This document shows positions 1 to 8,997 of a stretch of DNA of 64,000 bases, in pieces. The first letter of the stretch is position 1; each line of letters begins with the position of its first letter. The position numbers and the translations under genes are program-made. Source of the DNA: Accumulibacter phosphatis. GTDB taxonomy: Bacteria; Pseudomonadota; Gammaproteobacteria; Burkholderiales; Rhodocyclaceae. The stretch is from contig NC_013194.1 of NCBI RefSeq assembly GCF_000024165.1, positions 744,001 to 808,000 of the forward strand, read 5' to 3'. The notes under the pieces are model-generated. The model searched no databases, had not been told where the DNA came from, and worked only from the letters and a program-made list of their open reading frames with translations.

Positions 1-341
1 CCACGCAGGATGTGGTCGGCAATCTGGTGGTTCGCCAAGGTCTGGAACGCGTCGAACAACTGATCGGCGAAGGCCAGAACGTCACGGCCGCTTTTCAGAG
101 CACGGGCTTCTTCCCGCCGCTGGTGATCCGCATGCTGCGCGTCGGCGAGAACACCGGCGCCCTCGACGAAGCACTGCTCAACGTCAGTTACTTCTATACC
201 CGCGACGTTCGCGAATCGGTTCAGAAGATCCAGCAGCTGATCGAGCCGATTCTCACGGTCGCCATGGGTGGTTTGCTTGGCTGGATCATGCTCTCCGTTC
301 TCGGGCCGGTCTACGACGTCATCAGCAAGATAAAGCCCTAG
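1..341 (+). CDS. Type II secretion/type IV pilus inner-membrane platform protein (GspF/PilC/MshG family), C-terminal part
   Basis: The gene enters from outside the window, in the frame that reads from base 3. The visible 113 or so residues contain the family signature RMLRVGENTGALDEAL followed by a helical stretch and a final membrane segment (around PILTVAMGGLLGWIMLSVLG). GspF/PilC proteins form the inner-membrane platform that couples the assembly ATPase to pilin insertion. The next gene starts 4 bases after the stop, so this is the upstream part of the same pilus operon. An MSHA-type MshG is a reasonable subfamily guess from the downstream pilin-like genes, but the secretin and ATPase that would settle this lie outside the window. 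Confidence 0.9.
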   Translation, partial: TQDVVGNLVVRQGLERVEQLIGEGQNVTAAFQSTGFFPPLVIRMLRVGENTGALDEALLNVSYFYTRDVRESVQKIQQLIEPILTVAMGGLLGWIMLSVLGPVYDVISKIKP

Positions 342-345
342 CGCC

Positions 346-1887
346 ATGCGTTCTCGCCACCTTCTTTACCTCAGTGCCCATCAGATGACGGCCTGCCGCT
401 GGCAAGCCGGGGTGTTGGCCGACGAGGCCTCGTTCGACAACAGCGAAGCCGGGCAGCAGGCGTTTGCCGGGTATCTCGCGGCAAACGCGAAGAGCATCTT
501 CTCGATCCTGGTCAACGTCGCGGACGAGGGTTTCCACCTCGAAACGATTCCCTTCCTGCGGGGTGCCGATCGTGCGGCGATTATCGCGCGCAAGCTCGGG
601 CAATTCTTCTTCAACGCCCCGCTGACGACATCGATCTCGCTTGGGCACGAAAAATCGCGACGCAAGGACGAGCGCATCCTGCTTGCCGCGCTCACCAACC
701 ACGATTTCTTTGCCCCCTGGCTGGCCGCACTGGCACGTGCCGAGGTGGCGCTCGCCGGCGTCTACTCGCTGCCCTTGCTTGTGCCGAGGCTGCTCAGGAA
801 GCTTGGCATCGCCGACGAGCGCTGCCTGCTGTTGACCATTCAGGATCAGAGCATTCGCCAGAGCTATCTGGAAAAGGGCGAACTGCACTTCAGCCGCCTG
901 ACACCGCTGCACCAGAGCAGTATTGCCGGCATGGCGCAGACCTTCTCGACGGAATCGCTGAAGCTTCAGCAGTATCTGGTGAGTCAGCGCCTGATCGCTC
1001 GGCGGCAGCCGATCACCGCCTATCTCATGGCGCACGCGAACGCCAGGGTGGCGATCGAGAGCAGTTGTGCCGACACGGAGACGCTGTCGTTCGTCGTTCT
1101 CGATATCGAGGACTGCGCGCGCAAGTGCGGTCTCAGGACACTGCCGGCGGATACGCGTTGCGAGTCCATCTTCCTCGACCTTCTCGCGATGGCTGCTCCA
1201 CGCGCTCAGTTCGCTAGCGACGAGCAGCGCCATGACTACTATCTCTCGCTCGTCCGCTCGGTTCTCCGCGCGGTGGGGGCAGTCGCCTTGTTCGGCAGCG
1301 TGCTGCTGTCGGGGCGACAGTTCCTCGACGCGTACCGGCTCAATCAGGAGAGCGAAGCGCTCGGCGCGGAAACGGCTCTCGCGCGTCAGCGCTACGATGA
1401 AATCGTCAGAACCTTTCCGCCGATTCCGACAAGCAACGAGAGCCTGCGTGCAGTTATCAATCGCTACGCCGAGCTCGAAAGAAGCAGCGGGTCGCCCGCC
1501 TACCTCTACCGCGAAATCAGCCGAGCCCTGGACAGTGCGGCGTCCGTGGAACTCGATGGCATCGAATGGAAGAGCGGGGCGTTGGAGTTGTCGCGGATTC
1601 CGGTTAACGCTGATGCCGCACGCAACGCGCCGCTTGCCGCCGACCAGGAGAGTGCGATCGTGCGCGGTACCCTGCGGCTGGGCCCCGACAGTAACCCGCG
1701 GCAGGTCCTGGCGGCCTTCAACCGTCTGGTCGACGCCCTGAAGAGCAACCCGAAGCTGACCGTGGAGGTGCTCCTGCAACCATTCGACGTCGAGTCCGGC
1801 AAGGCACTCAAGGGGGCTGATGCCGATTTGGAAGAGAACCAGCCACGCCCGTTCAAGGTGCAGATCCGCCGGGCGATCGGCTCATGA
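346..1887 (+). CDS. Pilus assembly inner-membrane protein, PilM/PilN-like composite
   Basis: A 513-residue protein with one clear membrane segment at about residues 303-322, a heptad-rich stretch just after it (325-350) and a periplasmic C-terminal domain. The soluble N-terminal half sits where PilM-like actin-fold proteins occur in pilus operons, and the membrane helix plus coiled coil plus small domain looks like PilN. Position between a PilC-like gene and a PilO-like gene supports this. I could not see intact ATP-binding motifs of PilM, so the N-terminal half may be a degenerate relative. The ATG follows the upstream stop by 4 bases and the 3' end overlaps the next gene by 4 bases (ATGA), so the genes are translationally coupled. 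Confidence 0.5.
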   Translation: MRSRHLLYLSAHQMTACRWQAGVLADEASFDNSEAGQQAFAGYLAANAKSIFSILVNVADEGFHLETIPFLRGADRAAIIARKLGQFFFNAPLTTSISLGHEKSRRKDERILLAALTNHDFFAPWLAALARAEVALAGVYSLPLLVPRLLRKLGIADERCLLLTIQDQSIRQSYLEKGELHFSRLTPLHQSSIAGMAQTFSTESLKLQQYLVSQRLIARRQPITAYLMAHANARVAIESSCADTETLSFVVLDIEDCARKCGLRTLPADTRCESIFLDLLAMAAPRAQFASDEQRHDYYLSLVRSVLRAVGAVALFGSVLLSGRQFLDAYRLNQESEALGAETALARQRYDEIVRTFPPIPTSNESLRAVINRYAELERSSGSPAYLYREISRALDSAASVELDGIEWKSGALELSRIPVNADAARNAPLAADQESAIVRGTLRLGPDSNPRQVLAAFNRLVDALKSNPKLTVEVLLQPFDVESGKALKGADADLEENQPRPFKVQIRRAIGS

Positions 1888-2486
1888 AGTTTCTTCGCAG
1901 CGATTACCGGAAGATTCAGGCCAGCCTCTGGGTGGCGCTGCTGATGATCGCCATAGGCGCGGCGGCGCTCTATTTCTCGCACAGCGCCAAGACGCGCGCT
2001 GAACTGGCCAGAGATCTCGTCATGGCGCAACGGCAGGAGTCGGATGGCAAGCTCAAGCAGGTGCGCGACGAGGAAATCGAAATCAAGCAGAAATCCATCC
2101 TGTTCACTCGGCTGCAGGAGCGTGGCATCATTGGCCCGGAACAGCGCCTCGAGTGGGTGGAGTTGTTGAAGGAGATTCGCGACAAACGTCGTCTGATCGA
2201 CCTGCAATACGAAATCGCGCCACAGCGTCTGCTCGACGGCAACCCGACCGGCAGTTACGCGTTCTACTCCAGCGCGATGAAGCTGCAGTTTCGATTGTTG
2301 CATGAGGAGGACCTGACACGCTTGATCGGCGACTTGCGCAGCCGGGCGAAGGCGCTCATTCGCGTCCGCAGTTGTGACGTGGCGCGCCTGCCGGCAAGTG
2401 CCGACGAACGTAGTGGCCGGCGCGCAAACCTGTCGGCGGAGTGCGAAATCGACTGGCTGACCTTGCGCGAAGTCAGCCGGAAGTAG
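1884..2486 (+). CDS. PilO/MshJ-like pilus assembly protein
   Basis: A 200-residue bitopic membrane protein: short cytoplasmic start, membrane helix at about residues 14-31, coiled coil at about 35-75, then a small periplasmic domain. This architecture and the gene order PilN-like, this gene, PilP-like are typical of PilO, which dimerises with PilN in the periplasm to align the assembly machine. Start overlaps the stop of the upstream gene (ATGA). Sequence similarity to PilO is weak by eye, so the call depends mainly on architecture and neighbours. Confidence 0.55.
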   Translation: MKFLRSDYRKIQASLWVALLMIAIGAAALYFSHSAKTRAELARDLVMAQRQESDGKLKQVRDEEIEIKQKSILFTRLQERGIIGPEQRLEWVELLKEIRDKRRLIDLQYEIAPQRLLDGNPTGSYAFYSSAMKLQFRLLHEEDLTRLIGDLRSRAKALIRVRSCDVARLPASADERSGRRANLSAECEIDWLTLREVSRK

Positions 2487-2519
2487 GTCGATTGCCAGTC
2501 GCGAGGAGGAAGAAAGCCC

Positions 2520-2981
2520 ATGCTCAAGTGCTCGTCGTTAGCACGCCGCTCTCTTGCCATTGGCGCGTGGCTGTTTGTTCTCGTGCCGGGTGCGTCCACT
2601 GGCGCCGAAGAGTCCCTGGGTCGGCTGTTCTTTACCCCTGAGCGTCGCCAGCAACTCGACCGCCAACGCGAGATGAACGTCCTCGACAAACAGCAGGTCC
2701 CCGCCGATCCGACGCTGACCATCGACGGCATCGTCACACGCAGCAGCGGCAAACGTACGGCCTGGGTGAACGGTAGCCCGCAGAATGAAGATGACGTGGC
2801 GAGTGGTCTGACCGTGACACCGCGGCGAGGCGATCCGGGCAAAGTTCTGGTCGAAGCCAATGATTCGCCGGCCGCCAGGGCGCGTGTTGGCGAGACGGTC
2901 AATCGCACCACGGGTCAGGCGAGTGATTTGCTGAGCGGCGGACAGGTCCTGGTCAGGGCTCGGCCACCGGCGACAAGATAG
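2520..2981 (+). CDS. Secreted PilP/MshK-like pilus protein
   Basis: A 153-residue protein with an N-terminal signal peptide (basic start, hydrophobic core, likely cleavage near STGA-EE at about residue 28-29). The remainder has a phrase resembling PilP/MshK/GspC-type periplasmic proteins (LTIDGIVTRSSGKRTAWVNG), a family that links the inner-membrane complex to the secretin. A good ribosome binding site (GAGGAGGAAG) lies just upstream. It follows the PilO-like gene by 33 bases, which suits PilP. The C-terminal third is low in recognisable motifs. Confidence 0.55.
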   Translation: MLKCSSLARRSLAIGAWLFVLVPGASTGAEESLGRLFFTPERRQQLDRQREMNVLDKQQVPADPTLTIDGIVTRSSGKRTAWVNGSPQNEDDVASGLTVTPRRGDPGKVLVEANDSPAARARVGETVNRTTGQASDLLSGGQVLVRARPPATR

Positions 2982-3045
2982 GCATAACGGTAACCGGCGG
3001 TGAGATCCGTTAATCGCGTTTCCACCGTGCACGTGGGAGGCACAC

Positions 3046-4287
3046 ATGTGCAAGAGCAACGATACCGTGGGTAGTCCGTACCAGCAGCGTGGGGTGGCGC
3101 TGCTGGCGCTGCTGACGCTGCTGTCCTTGTTCGGACTGTATCTTTTCGTCGGGCAACTCAGTGCCACCCAGTTCCAACTGGCGCGTGAGGAGAAATCCGC
3201 GGCGGCGCTGGCCGAGGCCAGGCAGGCGCTGGTCGACGAGGCGGTCACACGCGTGTCGATCAACGATGCCGGCTACCTGCGCTTGCCGGACTTGGGCGTC
3301 AACGTGGGCGCACCCGCTGAGGGATACGCTTCAGGAACCTTTGCCGAGGACGGCAAGGATCTTTCGGTTATCGGCAAGTTTCCCTGGAAGACCCTGGACA
3401 CGGGACCGTTGCGTGACAGCACGGGGCAATGCCTGTGGTACGTGGTGTCAGGTCGTTTCAAGAAGGATACCGATCTCCTGAAGACCGACGTGTTCAACTG
3501 GGATACGCTCGGCCAGATCGACGTCATCAACGCCAACGGTGCTTTCCTCGCGGTCAATCTCGCCGCCTTGCTCGTCTCCCCGGGGCCAGCGCTCGACGGT
3601 CAGAGTCGTGCGCTGGCCGACGCCGCCTATACGGAATGCGGAGGCAACTACGATGCCCGCAATTATCTCGATGCCTTCAATGGTACGAATGCGCTCGCCG
3701 GCCAGGTCAACTACTACACGGACAGCACCAACAACAGGGTGGCGTCGGACAGCAACAACAAGCAGTTCGTGATGGTCGTCAATTACCCCCACTACAACGA
3801 TCGCTTCACCTTCCTGAGCGTTGGTCAGATCTTCGATCCCTTGATCCGGCGTCGCGATTTCAGGGACGCGATCGGCAACCTCCTTGACGACGCGACCTTC
3901 CGGGCACATCTGCAGACTATAGTAGTAGCCGGCAACAAAGGAACCGACAACCTCCTCTGCACGTCCGCAACCGGCGCAGACAACCGGGAGTTCTGCAAGA
4001 ACTGGAAAGAGATGCTTTTTCTCGCGCAGTTGCCGAGTCCGTCCAGGATCACCATCGATGGCGGCTTGTCGTCCGATGTCTGCAACCGTGTTCTGATCTT
4101 CGCCGGTCGCCGGACGGCTGGCCAGAGCCGCAGCACCTCGACTGATAAAGCGAACCGGGCGAACTATCTGGAAGGTGTCAACGCGACCTCGTTCAACGTG
4201 CCGACTGCCAGCGCTAGCGACTTTGCCGGCGCGTCGGTCTTCAATTGGCGCACTCCGGCTACCGATCTGGTGAGGTGTCTGCCGTGA
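3046..4287 (+). CDS. Pilus-operon membrane protein, possibly PilX/minor-pilin-like
   Basis: A 413-residue protein with a hydrophobic helix at about residues 15-35 preceded by a short polar start, then a long secreted domain with several cysteines. The N-terminus resembles a pilin helix, but the conserved Gly-Phe...Glu+5 prepilin processing motif is not present, so it may be a PilX-like or atypical minor pilin. The start has a GGGAGG ribosome binding site. Its last codons overlap the next gene, which does carry a perfect prepilin motif. Function is inferred only from helix, size and operon position. Confidence 0.45.
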   Translation: MCKSNDTVGSPYQQRGVALLALLTLLSLFGLYLFVGQLSATQFQLAREEKSAAALAEARQALVDEAVTRVSINDAGYLRLPDLGVNVGAPAEGYASGTFAEDGKDLSVIGKFPWKTLDTGPLRDSTGQCLWYVVSGRFKKDTDLLKTDVFNWDTLGQIDVINANGAFLAVNLAALLVSPGPALDGQSRALADAAYTECGGNYDARNYLDAFNGTNALAGQVNYYTDSTNNRVASDSNNKQFVMVVNYPHYNDRFTFLSVGQIFDPLIRRRDFRDAIGNLLDDATFRAHLQTIVVAGNKGTDNLLCTSATGADNREFCKNWKEMLFLAQLPSPSRITIDGGLSSDVCNRVLIFAGRRTAGQSRSTSTDKANRANYLEGVNATSFNVPTASASDFAGASVFNWRTPATDLVRCLP

Positions 4288-5027
4288 GCGGACGCCCATT
4301 GCAGGCCCTGCCGAGCGCCGGATTCACCTTGACGGAACTGGCCGTCGTGCTGGTGATCGTGTCGCTGCTGATCGGCGGTTTGCTGGTGCCGCTGTCGGCG
4401 CAGATGGATGCGCGCAATGCCAGCGATACGCGCGCATCTCTGGCGGAGATCCGCGAGGCGCTGCTCGGCTATGCCGCGGTCAACGGCCGTCTGCCTTGCC
4501 CGGCGGCGACGGCGGGTGACGGGACCGAACAGTTCAATACCGTCACCGGTCAGTGCGCCCCGCTCGCCGGTGTGCTGCCTTGGGCGACCCTGGGTGTCAA
4601 GGAAACCGACGCCTGGGGGCGCCGCTACACGTATCGAGTCACTCCGGTTTTCGCCCAGTGCGTGGCACCTTCCTATGCCGTGGGGGCGCCGTGCACGCCG
4701 GGCTACAGCTTTGTGCTCGCGTCCCTGGGGGGCTTGGACGTACGCTCCACTGCCGGGGGCAGCGTCATTGCCAGCAAAGTTCCGGCTGTCGTGATTTCCC
4801 ACGGCAAGAACGGCAACGGGGCCTATACGCCCGGAGGAACACAATTGCCGGCGGGGGCTGACGTCGACGAGCAGGACAACCAGTTGATCAACCCTGCCGG
4901 TGTTGTGACGATGGCCAACTATGACTTCGTCAGCAAGACGCCAACGGCGACGTTCGACGACGAGGTGATGTGGATTTCGCCGGGTGTTCTCTTCAATCGC
5001 ATGATCAGCGTCGGCAGGTTGCCGTAG
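4284..5027 (+). CDS. Prepilin-type N-terminal cleavage/methylation protein (pseudopilin)
   Basis: I chose the GTG at 4284, overlapping the previous stop (GTGA) with GAGGTG six bases upstream, over an in-frame ATG 39 bases earlier. The protein then begins with a 13-residue leader ending in Gly, followed by FTLTELAVVLVIVSLLIGG: prepilin peptidase site, Glu at +5, and the hydrophobic pilin helix. The roughly 220-residue globular part is larger than a major pilin and has several cysteines, as in MSHA-type minor pilins. It closes the pilus gene block; the next gene starts on the base after its stop. Confidence 0.8.
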   Translation: MSGRPLQALPSAGFTLTELAVVLVIVSLLIGGLLVPLSAQMDARNASDTRASLAEIREALLGYAAVNGRLPCPAATAGDGTEQFNTVTGQCAPLAGVLPWATLGVKETDAWGRRYTYRVTPVFAQCVAPSYAVGAPCTPGYSFVLASLGGLDVRSTAGGSVIASKVPAVVISHGKNGNGAYTPGGTQLPAGADVDEQDNQLINPAGVVTMANYDFVSKTPTATFDDEVMWISPGVLFNRMISVGRLP

Positions 5028-6314
5028 GTGGGTGCCGATCAGACCTTCCTCGACAGGTTGCGCAACGCCGGCATCTCGCCCGGCGACGACGAAGAACTGC
5101 GGCTGCAGAAGTCCCTCCTGTTTTTCGCCACCGGCTTGATCAGCCTGGCGTCGATGGTCTGGTTGCTGATCTACTGGCAACTCGGGCCGCGCTTCTCGTC
5201 CAACCTGCCGTTTGCCGTGCAACTCCTGCTTGTCGGCAATCTGCTCGTTTATCTCAAGACGCTCAACTTCAACGCCTTCCGCGTCCTCCAGTTGTCGCTG
5301 TTCCTGTTCACGCCCTTCGTGGCGCAGTGGAGCATCGGTAGCTTCATCACCGCCAGCGGCATCAGCATCTGGGCCTTGCTCGCTCCCATCGGCGCCGTCC
5401 TGTTCATTGGTCCGCGACAGTCGGGAGCCTGGTTTTTCGCCTACGTCTTTCTCACCACGCTTTCCGGCGTGTTTGATTTCTACCTCGCCGACTCGCTGCC
5501 CTTGTCCGGGGACAAGGTATCGCCGCAGACCGCGGCATTCTTCTTCGCACTCAACTTTGCGGCCGTATCGACCATCGTCTACCTGCTGCTTCGCTACTCC
5601 GACACGGAAAAGCATCAGGCCCAGGCGCGGCTGCAGGAAGCGCATCGCCTGCTGCAGGTCGAACAGGAGCGCTCCGAGAGGTTGCTTCTCAACGTTCTTC
5701 CGGGGCCGATTGCCGAGCGCCTGAAGAACAGCAGCCAGACGATCGCTGACGGTTTTGCCGAGGTTTCGGTGATGTTCGCCGATATCGTGAACTTCACCAG
5801 GGTTGCCGAGGGGCTGACGCCGCAGCAGGTCTTCACGATGCTGAACAAGATCTTCTCGTCGTTCGACGAACTCGCTGAAAGGTATGGTCTTGAAAAGATC
5901 AAGACCATCGGCGATGCCTACATGGTCGCTGCGGGCCTCAACGATGCACGCAGCGACTGTGCCGAGGCATTGGCCGATATGGCCCTCGAGATGTGCGCGC
6001 TGCTGCATGACGATTTCAGCATCAACGAGATGCGCCTCGAACTGCGTATCGGCATCGGTACCGGCCCGGTCGTTGCCGGTGTCGTCGGCAAGAAGAAGTT
6101 CATCTACGACCTGTGGGGCGACACGGTCAACATCGCCAGCCGGGTCACCAGCGAGGGAGTTCCAGGTATGGTGCAGGTCGACGAGCGCAGCTATCGGCGC
6201 TTGCGGGATCGCTTCGATTTTCGGGAACCACAGACGATCTACCTGAAGGGCAAGGGAAACATGGTGGTGCATCGCCTCATCGGTCGGCGATCCGCCACGA
6301 CGGTCGACGCCTAG
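5028..6314 (+). CDS. Membrane-bound class III adenylate cyclase
   Basis: A 428-residue protein with about six membrane helices (residues 28-190), a coiled-coil linker (195-225) and a class III cyclase domain (about 240-420). Both metal-binding aspartates are seen (MFADIVNFT, D252; KTIGDAYMV, D296), as are the purine-selecting Lys of EKIKTIGD and Asp of YDLWGD, which indicate ATP, and the transition-state Asn/Arg in WGDTVNIASR. It should make cAMP at the inner membrane. GTG start directly abuts the stop of the pseudopilin gene, so it is probably cotranscribed with pilus genes. A cyclic-nucleotide phosphodiesterase is encoded at 36922. Confidence 0.9.
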   Translation: MGADQTFLDRLRNAGISPGDDEELRLQKSLLFFATGLISLASMVWLLIYWQLGPRFSSNLPFAVQLLLVGNLLVYLKTLNFNAFRVLQLSLFLFTPFVAQWSIGSFITASGISIWALLAPIGAVLFIGPRQSGAWFFAYVFLTTLSGVFDFYLADSLPLSGDKVSPQTAAFFFALNFAAVSTIVYLLLRYSDTEKHQAQARLQEAHRLLQVEQERSERLLLNVLPGPIAERLKNSSQTIADGFAEVSVMFADIVNFTRVAEGLTPQQVFTMLNKIFSSFDELAERYGLEKIKTIGDAYMVAAGLNDARSDCAEALADMALEMCALLHDDFSINEMRLELRIGIGTGPVVAGVVGKKKFIYDLWGDTVNIASRVTSEGVPGMVQVDERSYRRLRDRFDFREPQTIYLKGKGNMVVHRLIGRRSATTVDA

Positions 6315-8029
6315 CCCGCTACCGCTGTGGCAGTGCCCGCGTGCCGGCGCAACGCGAAGCACACCTCGCCCGGCCGATTGCTGGTCAGCGACAGATCGTA
6401 GCCGCAGCCCTCGGCCTGTCGCGCGGCGTGGTAGAGCCCGATGCCGAGACCGCTCTCGGAGGTCACCGGTGTGCGCAGCAAATGGGCGAGCACTTCCTCG
6501 CTGACCGCGCTTCCCGTATCGCACACGCTGAGCAGCGAAGCGTCGGGCGCGAGTGCCACACGCACCTGCAGACCCTCCTCAGATCGGCGCTTGAGCAGCG
6601 CGTTCTGCAGCAGATTGTCGATGACGCTGTCGAAGAGCGCGGTCGGCACCAGCGCCTCCGGGTCGAAGTTGGTGACGGGGAAGACCACCGCCGAATCGGC
6701 GTAACGCCGCTGCTGAATCTTCCACCACATCTCGGCGGGCAGCCTGCCACCGACCTCGGCTTGCGGCTTCTGCAGCTTGCCGAGCGTCTGTTGCAGGCGC
6801 TGGGTGATTTGCGGCAACTGCCGCTGCAGCAGGTCGAGCCGCTCGTCGGCCCGACCTTCCAGGGTCTGTGCCAGATAACAGAGATTGTTGAGTGACTGGA
6901 GAAGATTCTTCACGTCGTGCGTCAGGCGGGCGCCGGTCTCATGAATGGCGCGCAGGTAGCTGACCTGCTGCAACTCGCGAGCACGCAACTTGGCGACGTA
7001 ATGCTCGTTGGCCAGTTGCGCCAGCAGGTGGAAGTGCCAGACCAGTGCCGGGCTCAACTTGTGCCGGGTGTGCAAGGTGAGGTGCAGGGGGTGTCCCGGG
7101 AATTCCTGACGAAAACGCGACTCGTTGCCGAAAGATCCGCCACTCGCCCCGGCGACCCAGCTTCCACCATCGACCCAGGGGAGAGCGAGCATTTCGTCGA
7201 GCGCCTGCGCGAGAAAGCGTTCCGGATTGGCCTCGTCGCCGGCCAGGGTCGTCAGGCGATGCAGCCATTTCTCGAAGGGCAGGCCGATGGTCAGGAGGTA
7301 GCGCGAGAAGAACACGTCGATGCCGGTGAACCCCGGCCGCGTATTCCACGTCCAGCCGATGAGCAGCAGCAGCGTGGCCATCAGCATCAGCGTATTGAGC
7401 AGTGCTTCCAGGTAGCCGGACTGGCGTAGCACCATGAACGCCAGGCTGCCCAGGACGAGGACGGCGATGAGCAGGAAGATGAGCAGGCTGTAGAACAGAT
7501 CGACCATCGCTCCGCCGGGACGGTCGCTGTCGCGCGACAGCGGCAGCAGTGTCATGACGCAGAGGAAGGCCGGCATTCCCCAGGCGAACTCGCGATTCAG
7601 CGAAGGGCCGACCGGCGCCGCATTGGCGACCACCTTCGGCACGAGCCACAAGAGCAATGCCGCCAGCAGGTAAGCGAAGGCGATCAGGTAGAAGATGCGC
7701 GTTGGCCGATGATCGACGAACATCACGCGTCCGCCGACGAGCGCGGCCAGCAGGATCACCCAGATGATCAGCAGCCACCAGCCGTACCAGGCGATTCCGC
7801 AGCCGAGGACCAGGGCAATCACCGTCAGGCCGCCCAGGTCGACCGTTCTTTCGGCATAGATGAACGGTTGCCAGAGGATGAACAAGCCGACATCGACCAG
7901 CCAGCACAGCAAGCCGAACGACGTGCCGGGATCCGCGACCAGAGCCAGATGCAGCAGCGCCAGCAAGGCGATCAACAGCCAACGCTGGCGCTGGCGCAGC
8001 GCGCTACCCAGGCGCTGCAGCGTGGTCAT
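6311..8029 (-). CDS. Orphan membrane sensor histidine kinase
   Basis: A 572-residue protein with many membrane helices in residues 17-230, a GAF-like stretch (about 270-345) and a kinase core. The phosphoacceptor is in RLTHDVKNLLQSL (H371); the ATPase domain shows an N-box-like DNLLQNAL, a DTG motif and a GLGIGLYHA G-box. Its 3' end overlaps the end of the cyclase gene by 4 bases in convergent orientation. No response regulator lies next to it. Layout recalls multi-pass sensor kinases without a periplasmic loop; the signal is unknown. Confidence 0.8.
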   Translation of the reverse strand: MTTLQRLGSALRQRQRWLLIALLALLHLALVADPGTSFGLLCWLVDVGLFILWQPFIYAERTVDLGGLTVIALVLGCGIAWYGWWLLIIWVILLAALVGGRVMFVDHRPTRIFYLIAFAYLLAALLLWLVPKVVANAAPVGPSLNREFAWGMPAFLCVMTLLPLSRDSDRPGGAMVDLFYSLLIFLLIAVLVLGSLAFMVLRQSGYLEALLNTLMLMATLLLLIGWTWNTRPGFTGIDVFFSRYLLTIGLPFEKWLHRLTTLAGDEANPERFLAQALDEMLALPWVDGGSWVAGASGGSFGNESRFRQEFPGHPLHLTLHTRHKLSPALVWHFHLLAQLANEHYVAKLRARELQQVSYLRAIHETGARLTHDVKNLLQSLNNLCYLAQTLEGRADERLDLLQRQLPQITQRLQQTLGKLQKPQAEVGGRLPAEMWWKIQQRRYADSAVVFPVTNFDPEALVPTALFDSVIDNLLQNALLKRRSEEGLQVRVALAPDASLLSVCDTGSAVSEEVLAHLLRTPVTSESGLGIGLYHAARQAEGCGYDLSLTSNRPGEVCFALRRHAGTATAVAG

Positions 8030-8155
8030 GCCCGGCTTTCGTCAGTTGGCGGCAGGGAGTCGGGTTGTCGGCCCGCCAATAGTCCGGCTCTCGACAGGGG
8101 TGTCGAAAACTGGACAGATCGATGACCCTTGTTGCCCGTATCGACGGCTTTTGCC

Positions 8156-8171
8156 TGGCACACAAAATGCT
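8156..8171 (+). promoter_or_regulatory. Sigma-54 (RpoN) promoter of the pilin gene
   Basis: TGGCACACAAAATGCT has the -24 GG (8157-8158) and -12 GC (8169-8170) separated by exactly 10 bases, with one mismatch to TGGCAC-N5-TTGC. A start of transcription near 8182 would give a 30-base leader to the ATG at 8212. Type IV pilin genes are commonly RpoN-dependent. Confidence 0.65.
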
Positions 8172-8211
8172 TTACGACCACTGTGATTTTCGACCCGGAG
8201 TGAACGAAGCA

Positions 8212-8934
8212 ATGAGAAAGCAACAGTCAGGGTTTACGTTGGTGGAGATTGCCATTGTACTCGTCATCATCGGCCTGCTGCTTGGCGGGGTCCTCAAGGG
8301 ACAGGAGCTGATCAACAGCGCCAAGGTCAAGAACATGATCGGTGACCTGCGTGCCGTCTCGAGCATGGTGTATGCGTACCAGGACCGCTTCAAGGCGCTG
8401 CCCGGCGACCAGACGGCAGCGCAGTTGACGCAGTCTTTCGGGGCAGCGGTCGCAGCCACTCCGTGCGCGCCATCGGCTGCGGCAACCAACTGCGACAACA
8501 ATAACGGGCGCATCGATGGCGACTGGTTTGCCGGTGGCGCCGGCGGCACGGGAGTGACCACCGACGAAACCTCGGTGTTCTGGCAGCACGTTCGTCTGGC
8601 CAATCTGGCGACCGGCCCGACCGCTACGATCACCACAGACCCCAATTACCGGCCCAGGAATGCCGACGGCGGTTTCATCGGCATCGAGAGCGGCATCAGC
8701 AGTGCCACCGGCTTGCCGGCGCCGTATATCGCCAACATGCGCGGGTCGCTTTTCGTCTGCTCCGCGGGCATCCTCGGACGCTACGCGAAGCAGATCGATA
8801 CCACCATGGACGACGGCAATACCGCCGGCGGATCGGTGCAGGCGGTGCTCAACGGTGCCGCCCGCGGTTCCGCCGCCGTGGCTACAAACTTGATCGTCGA
8901 CAGCCAGCAGTACACGGTCTGCCTCGCCAACTGA
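8212..8934 (+). CDS. Type IV pilin-like prepilin
   Basis: The ATG at 8212 gives a leader MRKQQSG followed by FTLVEIAIVLVIIGLLLGG: prepilin peptidase site, Glu+5 and pilin helix. A longer in-frame start at 8122 is rejected because the sigma-54 promoter would then lie inside the coding region. The mature protein (about 233 residues) has paired cysteines near residues 86/93 and at the C-terminus (YTVCLAN), like pilins with a D-loop. It is a single gene with its own promoter and a strong terminator 34 bases downstream. It could be a major pilin or an MSHA-like one. Confidence 0.85.
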   Translation: MRKQQSGFTLVEIAIVLVIIGLLLGGVLKGQELINSAKVKNMIGDLRAVSSMVYAYQDRFKALPGDQTAAQLTQSFGAAVAATPCAPSAAATNCDNNNGRIDGDWFAGGAGGTGVTTDETSVFWQHVRLANLATGPTATITTDPNYRPRNADGGFIGIESGISSATGLPAPYIANMRGSLFVCSAGILGRYAKQIDTTMDDGNTAGGSVQAVLNGAARGSAAVATNLIVDSQQYTVCLAN

Positions 8935-8967
8935 GCACGCGGCGCTACTCTCTGTCGCCCGGAAACA

Positions 8968-8993
8968 AAGAAGCCCGCGCCTGCGGGCTTCTT
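8968..8993. terminator. Bidirectional hairpin terminator
   Basis: Perfect 11-bp inverted repeat AAGAAGCCCGC / GCGGGCTTCTT with a 4-base loop, lying between the convergent pilin and antiporter genes. A-rich and T-rich edges serve both directions. Confidence 0.85.
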
Positions 8994-8997
8994 CCGT

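Noticed and set aside
4164..6524. A 786-codon minus-strand open frame antisense to pilus and cyclase genes
   Set aside because: It covers two well-supported plus-strand genes, is rich in Arg, Gln and His as GC-rich antisense frames are, and has no domain.
8122..8211. A 30-codon longer start for the pilin
   Set aside because: It would place the sigma-54 promoter inside the gene and give an overlong prepilin leader.
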